From positions 35,649,992-35,713,991 of the forward strand of contig CM053329.1 of the NCBI GenBank assembly GCA_028583605.1: a stretch of DNA of 64,000 bases. Reading direction: 5' to 3'. Source of the DNA: Dastarcus helophoroides (Eukaryota; Arthropoda; Insecta; Coleoptera; Bothrideridae). The notes below the pieces were generated by a model. That model was not told where the DNA came from. It did no database searches and was given only the letters and a program-made list of their open reading frames with translations. A program made the translations under genes and the position numbers. Below are positions 31,151 through 43,082 of the stretch, one piece after another. The number at the start of each line of letters is the position of its first letter. Within the stretch, counting starts at the first letter, position 1.

Positions 31151-32922
31151 ACACCCTTATCAAACAAATTGAACCTATATATGTTGAGTGTTTAAGAGTA
31201 TTTATGTCAACCTAACCCAACCTGGTGATAGATGTATGTCTATCCGACACTGCCCTTGAGTTCTTGCCCCGGTTTTTTTGGATCTAAACATGATAGGGTC
31301 GTTGGGTGGGCCATTTATTTGATTTTTTGTAATTTTTTATCGTGGAGATTTAAGATGCTTGGGTCCAAAAAATATTTTGTATTTAATTAACCAAAGAATC
31401 AAAAATATAGTATTGGAAGGTACATATCATTATTATAACGTTTGCAAATATTATTTTGTTGCCATATTTTTGTTTTATTGTTTAAAAATTAAGTCGAAAA
31501 CATATAGAAATATTTCTGATCTTCCATACACATGAGACGTGGAATTAGTTGAAACAACACTATTGTTCAACAAAATTAGAATTTTTATTTCGCTTACAAG
31601 TTTTAGTGTTTTAATTGCTTATATTTCAGGTGATGAAAATGTTCCTGCATTTAAATTCATTAAATTAGTAATATTTTCGAAATTGTACTTCAATATTTTT
31701 GAGTCACTTTAAAGTATATCGTCAAATAGTTGGAGGACGTAGATATAAGAAAGGATATTTTTTTCCTTAATATACGTAAGTTCCAATCGTAGTGTAGTTA
31801 AAAAAAAATAAAGGTTTTAGTATTTACTTAATACGTTATTGGGATTGGGGTGTGAATTAATTGTCAGCCTAATTTACAGAGTGTGATTTACTGGTCTAAT
31901 CTTAACAGAAATCGAAAATCTTTCTCATCTTCCCTCCATTTATATCATTCATTATATATTAATAATGAGGTACATTATTGCAGTCTATTAAATAATTATT
32001 GTTAAAACTGTCTTACAAAATATAAATTTAATTATTTTTTTAAATTAATAACTTATAGTTTACAGGAATATCAGGGTCTTTAAAAATTAATAAAAAGTAA
32101 TTATTAGTTTTTAATTTTAAGATTGTTTTACAAATGCTTGGTCACGAATATTAAAAAAAAATGGTACAATCTACAGATAACATAGGTCTGCAATATCTCC
32201 ATTCTATGTGATAATTTCAAATATGTATTAGGTCTTCACTGGGTCTTAAAGAAACATAAATTGGACCAGAGATAACTTCTTTGTGTAAGCATTTCTTATT
32301 TTGGTGTTTTTTAATTTATTTAGAAATTAGAATCCTTGTCTTCTGGGAACTTTCCTAGAGAGCAACCGCTTTGCTAGGTGGCAGTGTTTCAACTGTTGAT
32401 AGTTCAGCTACCTATGATTCACTATACACGCCTGGAGGGCTGCATAAATTTGTAGTCTAGGTTGCATTCTACTTGCATACGACATTGTTGGCGATGGCCA
32501 TAGTTTCTCAATGGACCAATAGGTGGTAGTACTAAGAGTCACACGCTTGCCGTCTGTGAATTTTTTAGTACTTACTTGTCGGAACATTTGTTAGCATTCG
32601 AGTTGGATATACCAAACTGACGAGATCTAACAAGATCGAAACCGGTATTTGGTTTCCAAACTTCGAATCTAATAAATGTTCAAACCTATTGGTCTGTGCA
32701 TTAGAAATTTCTACTGAAGTTAAAGATTGTTTTTTTCAAAATTTCGATGTTAAAGAGAAACTTTTTTTGAAGCTTCTGCTATAAACTCTCCAGATTTTCG
32801 ATTATACAAAATTTGGACTTGAAGTTAAATATTTCAGTCGTAAACAATTGTTGGAAATATAAATTCTTTATATAAATATTGGGACACACTTAACATTTTA
32901 GAAAAATATAAAAATAAATAAT
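31151..32922. other. jdp 3' UTR/downstream region; no further gene seen
   Basis: AT-rich sequence after the first jdp stop. An aataaa at about 31809 is a possible polyadenylation signal for the exon 4 form. A repeat piece shared with 3676-3722 lies at about 32452-32490. Confidence 0.5.
32617..32656 (+). ncRNA. Hammerhead-ribozyme-like motif, canonical core
   Basis: The sequence has CTGACGA (32617-32623), stem II GATCT-AACA-AGATC (32624-32637), GAAAC (32638-32642), and a possible stem III ACC...GGT followed by U. All conserved core bases of a type I hammerhead are present with no extra base. Stem I pairing next to the core is weak (accaaa against tttccaaa), so self-cleavage is uncertain. A diverged sister is at 7430-7476. 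Confidence 0.5.
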
Positions 32923-33990
32923 GTACAGTGTGCCCCAGTGGATGAGGGATAACATGGAAAGTAACTTCGTTATTAGTGAAGATAGAAAGTCGCTTAAGTG
33001 ATCAAAGTAGTGCGGAATTTTATGCCTATCAACGTATTAAAAAACAATCGATTTCTGATTTGTTTAGATTTTATTAAGAAAAAAGTAAAAAACGTCATCC
33101 TGCTGTAACTTCTTTATTTAAAGTCAGATTTAAAAAACCTTTAATCCTTTTTGCTTGATTGCTCAAATGCTTGGCAGTGGCGTAGCTAATTATTGTTTAT
33201 GGTGCATAATTTGGGAGAAAAGTATGGCAACCTTGTTTTTTCTAATAGATCCTACGGTCGAATTTTTATATTTTCGAATTCAGCAGAATTTTCTGAGTAA
33301 TTTGATAGGTCACATATCATATGTCAAAAATAATTATCCATATTCAAAAAATTATCAGTTTTTAAAATGTTTGCAGGGCCTGCTACACTTTAAATCCAAA
33401 TAACTTAAAGGTTAAATTTATTCAGTTAATTATTAAACTACACAGATAAATATGTGCATTTTTAGAAGATTATTTATTTATGTGCAATAGGTATTACTGT
33501 ATTTTATTCAATTTCAAGACACATTTATTTTCGTATGAACTATTATTTCAAAAAAATAACGTAAATACTGTTTTTATTGCTAAGACGCCTACGTTCCAGT
33601 TTTGACACATGATATGTGACGTCAAACTATTTAGAAAATTTAGCTGAATTCAAAAAATGGGGATATCTCAATATGGCATCTGTAAGAATAATCAAATTTG
33701 CCACAAATTTCTCAGAAATTATTCAATACAAAACACAATTAGCTACGCCACTGTAAAGCTTTTAAAAACCCTCAAAAAAATTATTAAAGGTTTTTATCAA
33801 TCAGATTGCAAATAAAGAAGTTACAGCAGATTTTAACTTTTTTCTTAATAAAATCTTAACATTCATTTATTTTCTCAACATGTTTATGGGCCTGAAAATC
33901 GGCATTACTTTGCCCACTTAACCGATTTTTTATCCCCACTAATAACGAAGTTACCAATGTTATCCCACATCCAGTGGAACACACTGTATA
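32923..33990. mobile_element. 1.06-kb foldback DNA element with TA-flanked termini
   Basis: The left end tacagtgtgccccagtgga and right end tccagtggaacacactgta are inverted repeats that continue inward for over 200 bases (ggataacat, taacttcgttattagtg, cttaataaaatctt and aagaagttacagca against their complements). A second inner inverted pair is agtggcgtagctaatt (33177) and aattagctacgccact (33739). TA flanks both ends, as for Tc1/mariner-type MITEs. The 82-codon frame inside is an accident. Confidence 0.82.
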
Positions 33991-34149
33991 CTTAAAAAAA
34001 TAATAAAATAAAAATTGTAAACTGAAAGTTTGATATTTAGAATTTTACTGGAAATTTATACTTTAAATTTTCAATTTTTATTTTAAGTGTTCTTAGGCAT
34101 TATACTTTATTCTTATTTCTACCTACTTCTACTATTCTTACTTCCTACT

Positions 34150-34451
34150 TACAGGGTGTCCCCGTTTTAAGTACCTTAAATGAAACATGTGATAGAAGAT
34201 GTAATTAAAAAAAAACTTTTCTATGAAAATGTATCCGGAAACTCTTAATAAAAAAAGATACAAGATGCAAACATTTGAATAAAAAAAGTTTTTATTTTTT
34301 CACTTTCAAGTTTTCAGAGATATTTAACCAAATTTTGCACACATGGTCTGCAGATGAAGGATCATAACGTCTTCATAGGAAACTTTTTGCTTAAAATTAT
34401 TTTTTATTTCACCTGCTTCATTTAAGGCACTTAAAACGGGGGCACCCTGTA
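34150..34451. mobile_element. 302-bp MITE, TA-flanked
   Basis: The ends are tacagggtgtccccgtttta (34150) and its imperfect complement ending aaaacgggggcaccctgta (34451). The inverted repeats are about 36 bases with three mismatches, with TA at each border. The motif TACAGGGTG also starts the element at 63258. Confidence 0.88.
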
Positions 34452-34990
34452 TAACAATTTTACGAAATTTATCTTATTTTCACAATTCCACATTTAAATT
34501 CGAAAGTTTAACTTATTCGACTTTGAATTATTTTTCAAAGTAGAATTTTGAATTTGTAAGGATTTTTTCCCATTTTCGAGCTAACACACTTTTTGACTTT
34601 TTGCTTAAAATTTTTACTTTACACACAGGTTTTCTTTTATATTATTTGTTTTTCGAAATTTCCATATAATTTCAAAATTTCGTCTATTTTGTTCCAAATT
34701 ATTTAAAGATTTTTTTATAATTTTAAGGTTTTTCTTTGGTTTGAATCTAAAAATGACTTTTTTCTCGAAATTTTGATTTTAATTTCAAGTTTTTGGGAAA
34801 ATTCAGACTTCTGTCGAATTTACATACGTGTTTTTGTAGACGTTTCAATTTTTTTCAAAATACTGTTATCAATTACCTATGTTTCGTCTTTTATTAGGTT
34901 TACAGGTAGTAGAGTTATTATTAATTAGAATTGCTAGCCCAATTAAAGGGTAATTAGTATACCAGATATTTAAGAAGCTTCATGTACAGG
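34452..34990. other. Degenerate AT-rich sequence
   Basis: No gene. It has the same phrase-like AT-rich texture as the other blocks. Confidence 0.5.
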
Positions 34991-35029
34991 ATTTTTACAA
35001 TTATTATCATCATTATAAAATAATCAAAC

Positions 35030-35730
35030 AACGGCGTGTTTGCCTCTACCATCTACCAATAGAAAGATCCCTTAGTGGATTACGCCATCTTAATTTTTTC
35101 GAGAGCTGTCTCCTCTGGAAGGTGGACGTTAGACGATGACGGCAGGTCCAAATAAAAAATTATCTTCTTCCCCACCGGATATTTTACGGAGCGAATTCTT
35201 ACAATTGGAAACATTTCAAAGTTTAGCGTCAAATAGTATACTAACCGCGAATTTGTCTACAACACAGTTCAAGAAAGAAATCTCCTAGACATTTTAAAGT
35301 CAAAACAATACATTAACAGCAAAGTCTGCAGCATCCCTCAATTGTTGAATTGTCTAGTAATTTATGAGAGCCTGATCATCATCATCATTAAATAATCAAA
35401 TAACAGCGAGTTTGTAGCATCTAACAGCAGAAAAATCCGCTAGTGGGTTGCATGATCTTAAATTTCTCGGGAGCTCTCTCCTCCAGAGGGTAGACGATAG
35501 ATGGTGACGGCAGGTCAAAATAAAAGATTCTCTTCCCTCCCACCAGAAATTTTATAGAGCGATTTAGCCAAAGAAAAAACAACGCCTTGGAATTCTCACA
35601 ATTGGAAAAATTTCCACGTTTAACACGTTTTACAACTCAAAATATTTGAACATTCAATGTCGAAATAACACCTTAACATCGAATTGTCTGTAGCATCTAC
35701 TAATAGAAATATTCCCTAGTGATTTCTTTT
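35030..35730. repeat. Start of the ~475-bp dimeric tandem array
   Basis: Two diverged units contain 'gatgacggcaggtcc' (35137) and 'tggtgacggcaggtc' (35497), with 'gggttgcatgatctta' and 'ctctctcctccagagg' type phrases shared with 36850-40830. The array is interrupted at about 35730-36845 by other repeats. Confidence 0.75.
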
Positions 35731-35924
35731 CCTTTTATGCGTGGCGTTATAGGCCCTGTTACCTAGATTCAAAATCCATTGTAACTTCAAGTAACTAACA
35801 AGTTTGTTTGAGTCTTAGTCACAGTATCAGTCGAGTCAACATTATATATACTGGTCTTTACGGCCAGGTTCAATATCTGACCTTCAATCATTCCTTTCAC
35901 ATCTTCTGGTCTTAGTGTTGCGTT

Positions 35925-36425
35925 GCCAGTCAGATTATATCTGCATTTAGTAAGGTTTCAACAAGCACACACAAACTTGTTTCCTTTTCAGTCCCACACA
36001 GTCGACGTGGTTGTTTCTTTGCCACTCAGATTATATCTGTATCTGGTAAGGTTTAAACAGGCACACACAATGGGTAAACATGTTTCCTTTTCAGTCCCAC
36101 ACAGTCGACGTCGTTGTTCCTTTGCCAGTCAGATTATATCTGTATCTGGTAAGGTTTGAACAAGCACACACAATGTGTAAACTTGTTTCCTTTTTAGTCC
36201 CACACAGTCAACGTCGTTGTTTCTTTGCCAGTCAGATTATATCTGTATCTGGTAAGATTTGAACAAGCACACACAATGTGTAAACTTGTCAATTTTCAGG
36301 CTCACAGAGTCGACGTTGTTGTTTCTTTATCACTCAGATTATATCTGTATCTGGTAAGGTTTGAACAAGCACACACAATGTGTAAACTTGTTTTCTTTTT
36401 AGTCCCACACAGTCGAAATCAGTTG
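35925..36425. repeat. ~103-bp tandem repeat, five copies
   Basis: The phrase cagattatatctgtatctgg starts at 35931 (variant), 36027, 36130, 36233 and 36335, giving spacings of 96, 103, 103 and 102. Each unit also holds 'gaacaagcacacacaatg' and 'agtcccacacagtcgacg'. Short open frames repeat RLYLYLVRFEQAHT, but the unit is not a multiple of three and stops recur. Confidence 0.9.
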
Positions 36426-36429
36426 CTTT

Positions 36430-36850
36430 CTGCTAGGTGGCGTTTAACTTAACCTTTAAAGTTCCCATGGCCAGTGAGCAGACCCGGTGCTTTGCTTAGT
36501 CTATTTTTATTCATTGCAATAAGTACTTCAGCCCTTGATTGCTAGGGCTTAGCCATCAGCAGTCTTGCTTGCCTGCGGCTGGTTATGTTTCTTCACCGGT
36601 TCAGATGAGCTCAGCTGGTTCGAGCTTTGTTAATATGATGTTTTTGCCTGCAGCAACTATCTGTTCGGTGGGAACTTCCACAGTTCCAGCTCGTCAGCAA
36701 CATCGATGCCGTGTGTATGTTGCTATACCTGGGCACCCAACCAAGTGTGATCTTGTTGGTTTGTCGCAGTTTATTAAGGATTTACGCACAGTCCCATACT
36801 ACGTCCTAGTTGGTTACGCGATCTACATTTTTTTGCCCGAAAGGTAGACG
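36430..36850 (+). other. Unassigned higher-GC segment with a 102-codon frame
   Basis: The frame at 36539-36847 (with VPARQQHRCRVYVAIPGHPT) has balanced composition but matches nothing I know, and its end runs into array sequence. It is probably a fragment of an inserted element or gene. Confidence 0.3.
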
Positions 36851-39800
36851 GTAAACGGTGACGGCAGGTCAAATTAAAAAACTTCCTTTTACTTCACCCG
36901 AAATTTTATTAAACGAATCGACTGAAGGTAGAAAAACGTCTTCAAATTCTCGCATTTGGAAAAATTTGAACGTTTAACGTCGAAGAATATATTAATCGCG
37001 AAATTGTCTGCAACTTTTACCAACAGAACGATTCCTCAGTAGATTACTTGACCTTGCTTTTTTTGGGAGTTATCTTTTATTGGGAGCTAACAATAACAAT
37101 AATAACAATAACAATTTATAGAATTATTCCCTAGTAGGTTACGTTATTTTGTCTTATTGGGAGCTATCTCCTCCGCCGAGATGATCGTCGAGCGGTAGAC
37201 GGTGACGGTATTTCGAAATAAAACATTCCCTTCGCCGCCTGAGGAAATTTTATAAAACGAATCGGCCGAAGGTTGAATGTTTAACGTCAAGATAATACAT
37301 TAACAGCATCTACTAGTAGAAAAATTCCCTTATTGAGTTTCGTAATCTTAATTTTTTTTTGACGGTAGGTCGAAATAAAAGATTCCTTTCTCTCCACCAG
37401 AAAACATTATAGAGCGAATTGGCCGATGGTAGAAACATGTTTTCGAATTCTCACAATCGGAAAAATTTCAGTTTTTAACGTCAAATATTATATTATCCGC
37501 GAATTTGTTTGCAACTTTTATCAGTAGAACGATTTCCCAATAGGTTACGTGACCTTGCTTTTTTTGAAAGCTATCTTCTCCGACGGGATGATCGTCGGAC
37601 GGTAGACGGTGACGGCAGGTCTAAAAAAACATTCTAATTTTTTCCCCTGAGGAAATTTATAGAACAAATTGGCCGAAGATAGAAAAACGCTTTCGAATTA
37701 GAATTAGAAACATTTGAACCTTTAAGGTCCAAATAATACATTAACATCGAATTTGTCTGCAGCGTCTACCAACAGAGAAATTCCTTAGTAGGTTACGCGA
37801 TCTTCATTTTTTCTCCGGAGGGTAGGTGGTAGACGGTGACGGCAGGTCGAAATAAAAGATTCCTTTCTTTTTCACTAGAAATTTTATAAAGCGAATCGAC
37901 TGAAGGTAGAAAAACGTCTTCGAATTCTCACAATCGGAAAAATTTTAACGTTTAACGTCAAATATTATATCAACCGGATTTGTCTGTAACCTTTATCAAT
38001 AGAACGATTCCCTAGAAGGTTACGTGACCTTGCTTTTTTGGGAGCTATCTCCTCCTGCGGGATGATCGTCGGACGGTAGACAGTGACGGCAGGTCTAAAA
38101 AAATATTTCAATTTCCCCCTGAGAAAATTTATAGAACGAATTGGTCGAAGACAGAAAAACGCTTTCGAATTCTCACAATTCGAATGTTTAACGTCAAGAT
38201 AATACATTAACAGCGATTGTCTGTAGCATTTACCAACAGAAAAAATTCCTAGTGGGTTACATTATCTTGATTTTTTTGAGGGCTTTCTCCTCTGCAGGGT
38301 AACGTTTAGGCGGTGACGGCAGGTCGAAATAAAAGATTTCCTTTTTCTTCACCAGAAATTTTATAGAGCAAATTAGCCAAAGGCAGAAAAGCGCCTTCGA
38401 ATTCTCACAATTGGAAAAATTACAATGTTTAACGTTCAAATAATATATTAACCGCGAATTTGTCTGCAACTGCTATCAATAGAACAATTCCCTGTAGGTT
38501 ACATTATCTTATTTTATTAAGAGCTATCTCCTCCGCCGAGATAATCGTCAGGCAGTAGACCATGACGGTAGGTCAAAATAAAACATTTCCTTCTTTGCTG
38601 GCGGAAATTTTATAAAACAAATTGACAGAAGGTAGAAAAACGCCTTCTAATTCTCATAAATAGAAACATTTGAACCTTTAATGTCAAAAGAATACATTAT
38701 TAACAGCGAATTATTCTGTAGCATCTACAAACATAAAAATTCAGCTAGTGGATTGCGCGATCTAGATTTTTTAGAGGTCTATCTCCGGTGACGGCAGGTC
38801 GAAATGAAATATTCCTTTCTCTCCATCTGAACAAAATCATAGGGCAAATTGGCCGAAGCTAAAAAAATGTCTTCGAATTTTCACAATCCGAAAAATTTCA
38901 ATGTTTAACGTCAAATATTATATTAACCGCGAATTTGTCTGCCACTTTTATCAATAGGACGATTCCCCAATAGGTTATGTGTCGCTGCTTTTTTTTTGGG
39001 AGCTATCTCTTCCAGCGGGATGACCGTCGGACGGTAGACGGTGACGGTAGGTCTAAAAAAACATTTCAATTTCGCCCTGAGGAAATTTGTAGAACAAATT
39101 GGCCGAAGACAGAAAAACGCTTTCGAAATAAAATTAGAAACATTTGAACCTTCAAGGTTCAAATAATACATTAACATCGAATTTGACTGTAGCATCTGTC
39201 AACAGAGAAATTCCTTAATAGGTTACGCGATCTTCATTTTTTTCTCCAGAGGGTAGGCGGTAGATGGTGACGGCACGTCGAAATAAAAGATTCCTTTCTT
39301 TTTCACAAAAATGTTTTAAAGCGAATCGACTGAAGGTGGTAAAACGTCTTCGAATCCTTATAAATGGAAAAATTTGAACGTTTAACGTCAAATAATATAT
39401 CAAGCGCGAATTTGCCTGCAACTTTTATCAATTGAACGTTTCGCCAATAGATTAGGTGACCTTGGTTTTTTTGGGAGCTATCTCCTGCGGCGGGATGATC
39501 GTCGGATGGTAGACGGTGACGGTAGATCTAAAAAATATTCCAATATCTCCCTGAGGAAATTTAAAGAACGAATCGACTGAAGATAGTTTTTCTATCTTCA
39601 GTCGCTTTCAAATTCTCCCAGTTCAAAACATTTGAATGTTTAATGTCAAAATAATACATAAGCAGCGACTGTCTATAGCATCTGACAACAGAAAAATTTC
39701 CTAATGGGTTACCTGATCCTCATTTTTTGATGGGCTATCTCCTCTACAGGGTAGACGGTAGGCGGTGATGGGAGATCGAAATAAAAGATTCCCTTCTTTC

Positions 39801-40830
39801 TCAGCTGAAATTTTATAAAGTGAATCGGCCAAATCTCTTTCGAATCGAAAAAATTTCAACGTTTAACGTCAAATATTATATTAAGCGCAAATTTGTCTAC
39901 AACTTTTATCAATAGAATAATTCCCCCAATAGGTTACGTGTCCCTGCTTTTTTGGGAGCTATCTCCTCCAGCGGCATGATCATCGGACGATAGACGGTGA
40001 CGGCAGGTCTAAAGAAACATTCCCCCCCTGAGGAAATTTATAGAACGAATCGACTGAAGATAGAAAAACGCTTTCGAATTCTCATAGTTCGTAATATTTG
40101 AATGTTTAATGTCAAAATAATACATAAACAGGGACTGTCTATATTATATTACAACAGAAAAATTTCATAGTGGGTTACGTGATCTTGATTTTTTGGAGGG
40201 CTATCACCTCTACAGGGTAGACGATAGGCGGTGATGGGAGATCAAAATAAAAGATTCCCTTCTCTCTCAGCTGAAATTTTATAAAGCGAATCGGCCGAAT
40301 CGCCTTCGGATTCTCACAATTTGTCAAATTTCAACGTTTAACGTCAATTTAATAGCAAATTTGTCTGCAGCTTCTACTAATAGAACGGTGTCCTAGCAGG
40401 TTACGTAATCTTGCTTTTTTCGGGAGCTACCCCCTCCTGCGGGATGATCGTCGGATGGTAGACGTTGACGGCCGGTCGCAATAAAAGGTTTCATTCACTT
40501 TCTGAGAAAATTGAAAATGAATCGGCCGAAGAGAAAAAAACCCCTTCGAATTCAATTTTTTTGAAACATTTAGACATTTAACGTCAAATACTACATTAAC
40601 GACGAATTTACCTATAAGATCTACCGATAAAAAAAATGTATTAGATGGTTGCGTGATATCGATTTTTTCGGGAGCTATCTCACTTGGAGGGATGATCGTC
40701 GGACGGTAGACGATGACGTCAGGTTGAAATAAAAAGTTCCTTTTGCCCCTTAAGGAATTTTAATCCGCGAAATCGACGCACGAGGTTAAAAAACGTGATC
40801 GAATTATCCCAATTCGAAAAATCTCAAAGT
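36850..40830. repeat. Dimeric satellite-like array, period ~475 bp
   Basis: Two alternating half-units of about 240 bp each contain 'acggtgacggcaggtc' and 'aataaaagattcctttc' or 'aaaaaacatt' phrases. Only one half-unit carries 'gggatgatcgtcggacgg', which recurs at about 37587, 38062, 38550 (variant), 39019, 39496, 39974 and 40444, spacing 469-488. Copies are diverged and unevenly deleted. Minus-strand frames of 68-90 codons are by-products. Confidence 0.88.
37082..37115. repeat. (CAATAA)n-like short repeat
   Basis: Runs of aacaataac in one array unit. Confidence 0.7.
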
Positions 40831-41150
40831 GTAATGTTGACAGCGCGCTGTTAGTCGAATAATTCAGTTATAGAGAAACTGTATAATCTCTGAATATAAT
40901 TAATGGGTATGCTAACGATCCAATAGTAACGAAACATGTAGTCGATAATCGTGAGAGAGACGATAACTCAAGAATCAACCGAGGGTGGCGCTGAAACACG
41001 TAGTTTTGATCCGACGTGTTCGATTCCTTGCTTTTTCGGGCGGGCGCCACACTTTTAAACGAGCGACGTTCCGTAGCTTGCTACAGATTCTATTTAAACG
41101 TAAGTCGTCCACAAATAAAATTTTAGGCTCACCCCGGTGGGTCACTTAAA
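40826..41150 (+). mobile_element. Possible solo LTR
   Basis: This ~325-bp segment of higher GC content follows the satellite array. It starts tgtaatgttgacagcgcgct and has an aataaaa polyadenylation-like signal near 41116, followed by 'ggctcaccccggtgggtca'. The TG start, internal signal and length suit an LTR, but the 3' border and a target duplication could not be fixed. Confidence 0.35.
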
Positions 41151-42175
41151 CGCTGATTTAATGAATTATTTAATTGTGGAAGAGAAAGCATATTGATTTT
41201 GAAATAAATTAGTTCAAGCAGACCTATGGATTTGTAGGTTATCACCTAAACAAGACTAAGATCTTTCAAAGTTGCGTATATTTTTAATGCATGGTTTTCA
41301 AAATTTATTTCGTCGTTTTTTGATGAAATTCGATTTTTTTTTGAAATTCTCCAAAATTGCTGTAACATCGATTTTTTAAAAGTTATTACAGACTAAGCGA
41401 AAATTGAAAGGTATTTACTTAATTACACTAATATTTATAAAAGAAAGATGCTATTAAAAGACAATCGTCCTAAATTATCAAAAATATTACATATTAATAA
41501 ATATATTTTAGGAGACTTTTTGTAAATATGTAAATTATTTTCTTGTAACAGCCAACACTATATTTTTTAAATGTGATATTCCTAGCCCTTAGTCTATGAT
41601 GTAAAACCTGAATTTTTGTTTTAAAAGCTTGCATGAATCCATAAATTATCATGAGGATTTATCTAGAAAAAAAATTATTTATCGAATAATTACATTTCAA
41701 ATTTTCGACTTCCCTCCTTCTACCAGGGTTTTAGCACAAAAGTCTTCATATTATATAGTCTATATATATACAATATGTATTTTCTTAAGTGTTTAATTCG
41801 TTATGATATATTTATAAATGTTGGAAACGTAATAAAAATCAAACTGAACCATTTCTGCTTATTACTCCCTTTGCATGCTAATTATTCCATAAAAATAGTG
41901 TCCTCCCCCTCCAAAAAACCAATTACATCAAATGTGTCATAATGTATGTTCTAACCTGAGAGTTCAACCTTATTATGAGATGTACTTTTAAAAAATAAAT
42001 CGATTCAAGCTTGTTGTTACCTCGTTTGCATGCCAGAATAAAAAATAATATAATAATATTTAATAACAATAAATTATAATACAAAATGGTATTACGTCAT
42101 AAGTATTCAAAGAGCGTAACATGCAAAAAAAATAATGAAAAATGACTTCACAATATTGATTTTGGATGCATCAGC
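41151..42175. other. No feature seen
   Basis: AT-rich sequence with only short, skewed open frames. Confidence 0.5.
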
Positions 42176-42620
42176 TACTCTCTTTTAATAGGACTCATAT
42201 TAGGCCAACATTGTAATATTGTTCTCATTTCTGGGCAGTCTGGGATTCGATCCCAAAACAAAGAGTGTCTAAATTCCATTTTCATGTTTGTTGAGAAAGC
42301 AGGAAGTCGATGGGTTATTAATTTCATCTAAAATATAAACTAATTCCTTAAACACAACCAAAAATTTTGATACTTGCTCCAGAACAATCTGCAGTGAATC
42401 ATTTGAATCTGTAGTTTGCTCAGCTTTGAAGCAGAAAAAAATAGTACGAGAAAAAGTGTCACTATCATCTGTTTGTTGCATATTAGTTTGAGCTTAGGTA
42501 AGTTCTAACAAAACAAAATAGGAGACAGAACAGGCTCTTGGGGAACTCCTCCCTTGACTACAAAAGAGTTGTCTCTACAAGAAACTGTCAAAATACATTA
42601 TGGTCAATAAAAGAGAGCGA
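42176..42620 (-). mobile_element. Reverse transcriptase remnants in both orientations
   Basis: The minus strand at about 42600-42510 reads VVKGGVPQEPVLSPILF, an RT palm motif, followed at 42481-42269 by a QQTDDSDTFSR piece (degenerate YADDSD). On the + strand, 42190-42270 reads RTHIRPTL-YCSHFWAVWDS, the thumb segment of the jockey-like family. These are inverted fragments of a LINE. Confidence 0.65.
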
Positions 42621-42719
42621 GTAATCAATTGTAGACTAAAAGATTCTTAGGGAACCTCCACAGTTATCAACCTGGAATAAAAACCTGCAAGAAACAAACA
42701 CGTTTTCCTGCATACCTCC

Positions 42720-42960
42720 CTCCCCAATTTTTAACGTTTTCAATCAATGAATTGTGTGGATATGCCTGATCCAAAATATTTCAGTCAGAAAAATCCTCAA
42801 TGGACCTCGATCAAGAAAAAACCGAAAATGTCCCTGCACACCCCTCCCCCAGTCTTCAACGTTTTAAATCAATGGTTTCACAGTTTGGCTACACCTGATT
42901 CGAAAGATTTCTTTCAGAAAAATCCTCAATGGACTCCGACCAAGACCAAACCGAAAGTGT
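42720..42960 (+). repeat. ~127-bp tandem duplication carrying two splice acceptors
   Basis: Copy 1 (from about 42718: cctccctccccaatttttaa ... ccaaaatatttcag ... aaaaatcctcaatggacc) and copy 2 (from about 42846: cccctcccccagtcttcaac ... gatttctttcag ... aaaaatcctcaatggact) are about 75-80% alike. Each contains a polypyrimidine-plus-cag acceptor followed by KNPQWT-coding sequence in the same frame. Confidence 0.85.
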
Positions 42961-43082
42961 CGGCCCCGTCGAGTTTGAGCGCAGGTGGAACCCCCGCCGC
43001 TTATAGGAGGGCTTCCGAAGGTGGTGCCAACTTATTCGCGAAAATCAAGAGCGCCAACGAGGCGAAAAATAATGAGATTTAA
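42918..43082 (+). CDS. jdp: Candidate alternative terminal exon of jdp (form B)
   Basis: The acceptor gatttctttcag ends at 42917. The following frame is phase 0, as needed after jdp exon 3. It reads NPQWTPTKTKPKVSAPSSLS, then [14 protein letters not shown], then AKIKSANEAKNNEI and a taa stop at 43080-43082. Against exon 4 it lines up as [40 protein letters not shown], and ends NEI in place of YEI. Using exon 4 or this exon would give two Jdp proteins sharing the J-domain but differing at the C-terminus. It could instead be the 3' end of a separate paralogue whose 5' exons are not here, or a relic. The upstream copy of the duplication offers a second in-phase acceptor at 42788/42789 that would lengthen the protein by 43 codons. 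Confidence 0.68.
   Translation, partial: KNPQWTPTKTKPKVSAPSSLSAGGTPAAYRRASEGGANLFAKIKSANEAKNNEI

Noticed and set aside
35923..36452. Frames with repeated RLYLYLVRFEQAHT as a repeat protein
   Set aside because: The ~103-bp unit shifts frame at each copy and stops recur, so this is a tandem DNA repeat, not a gene.
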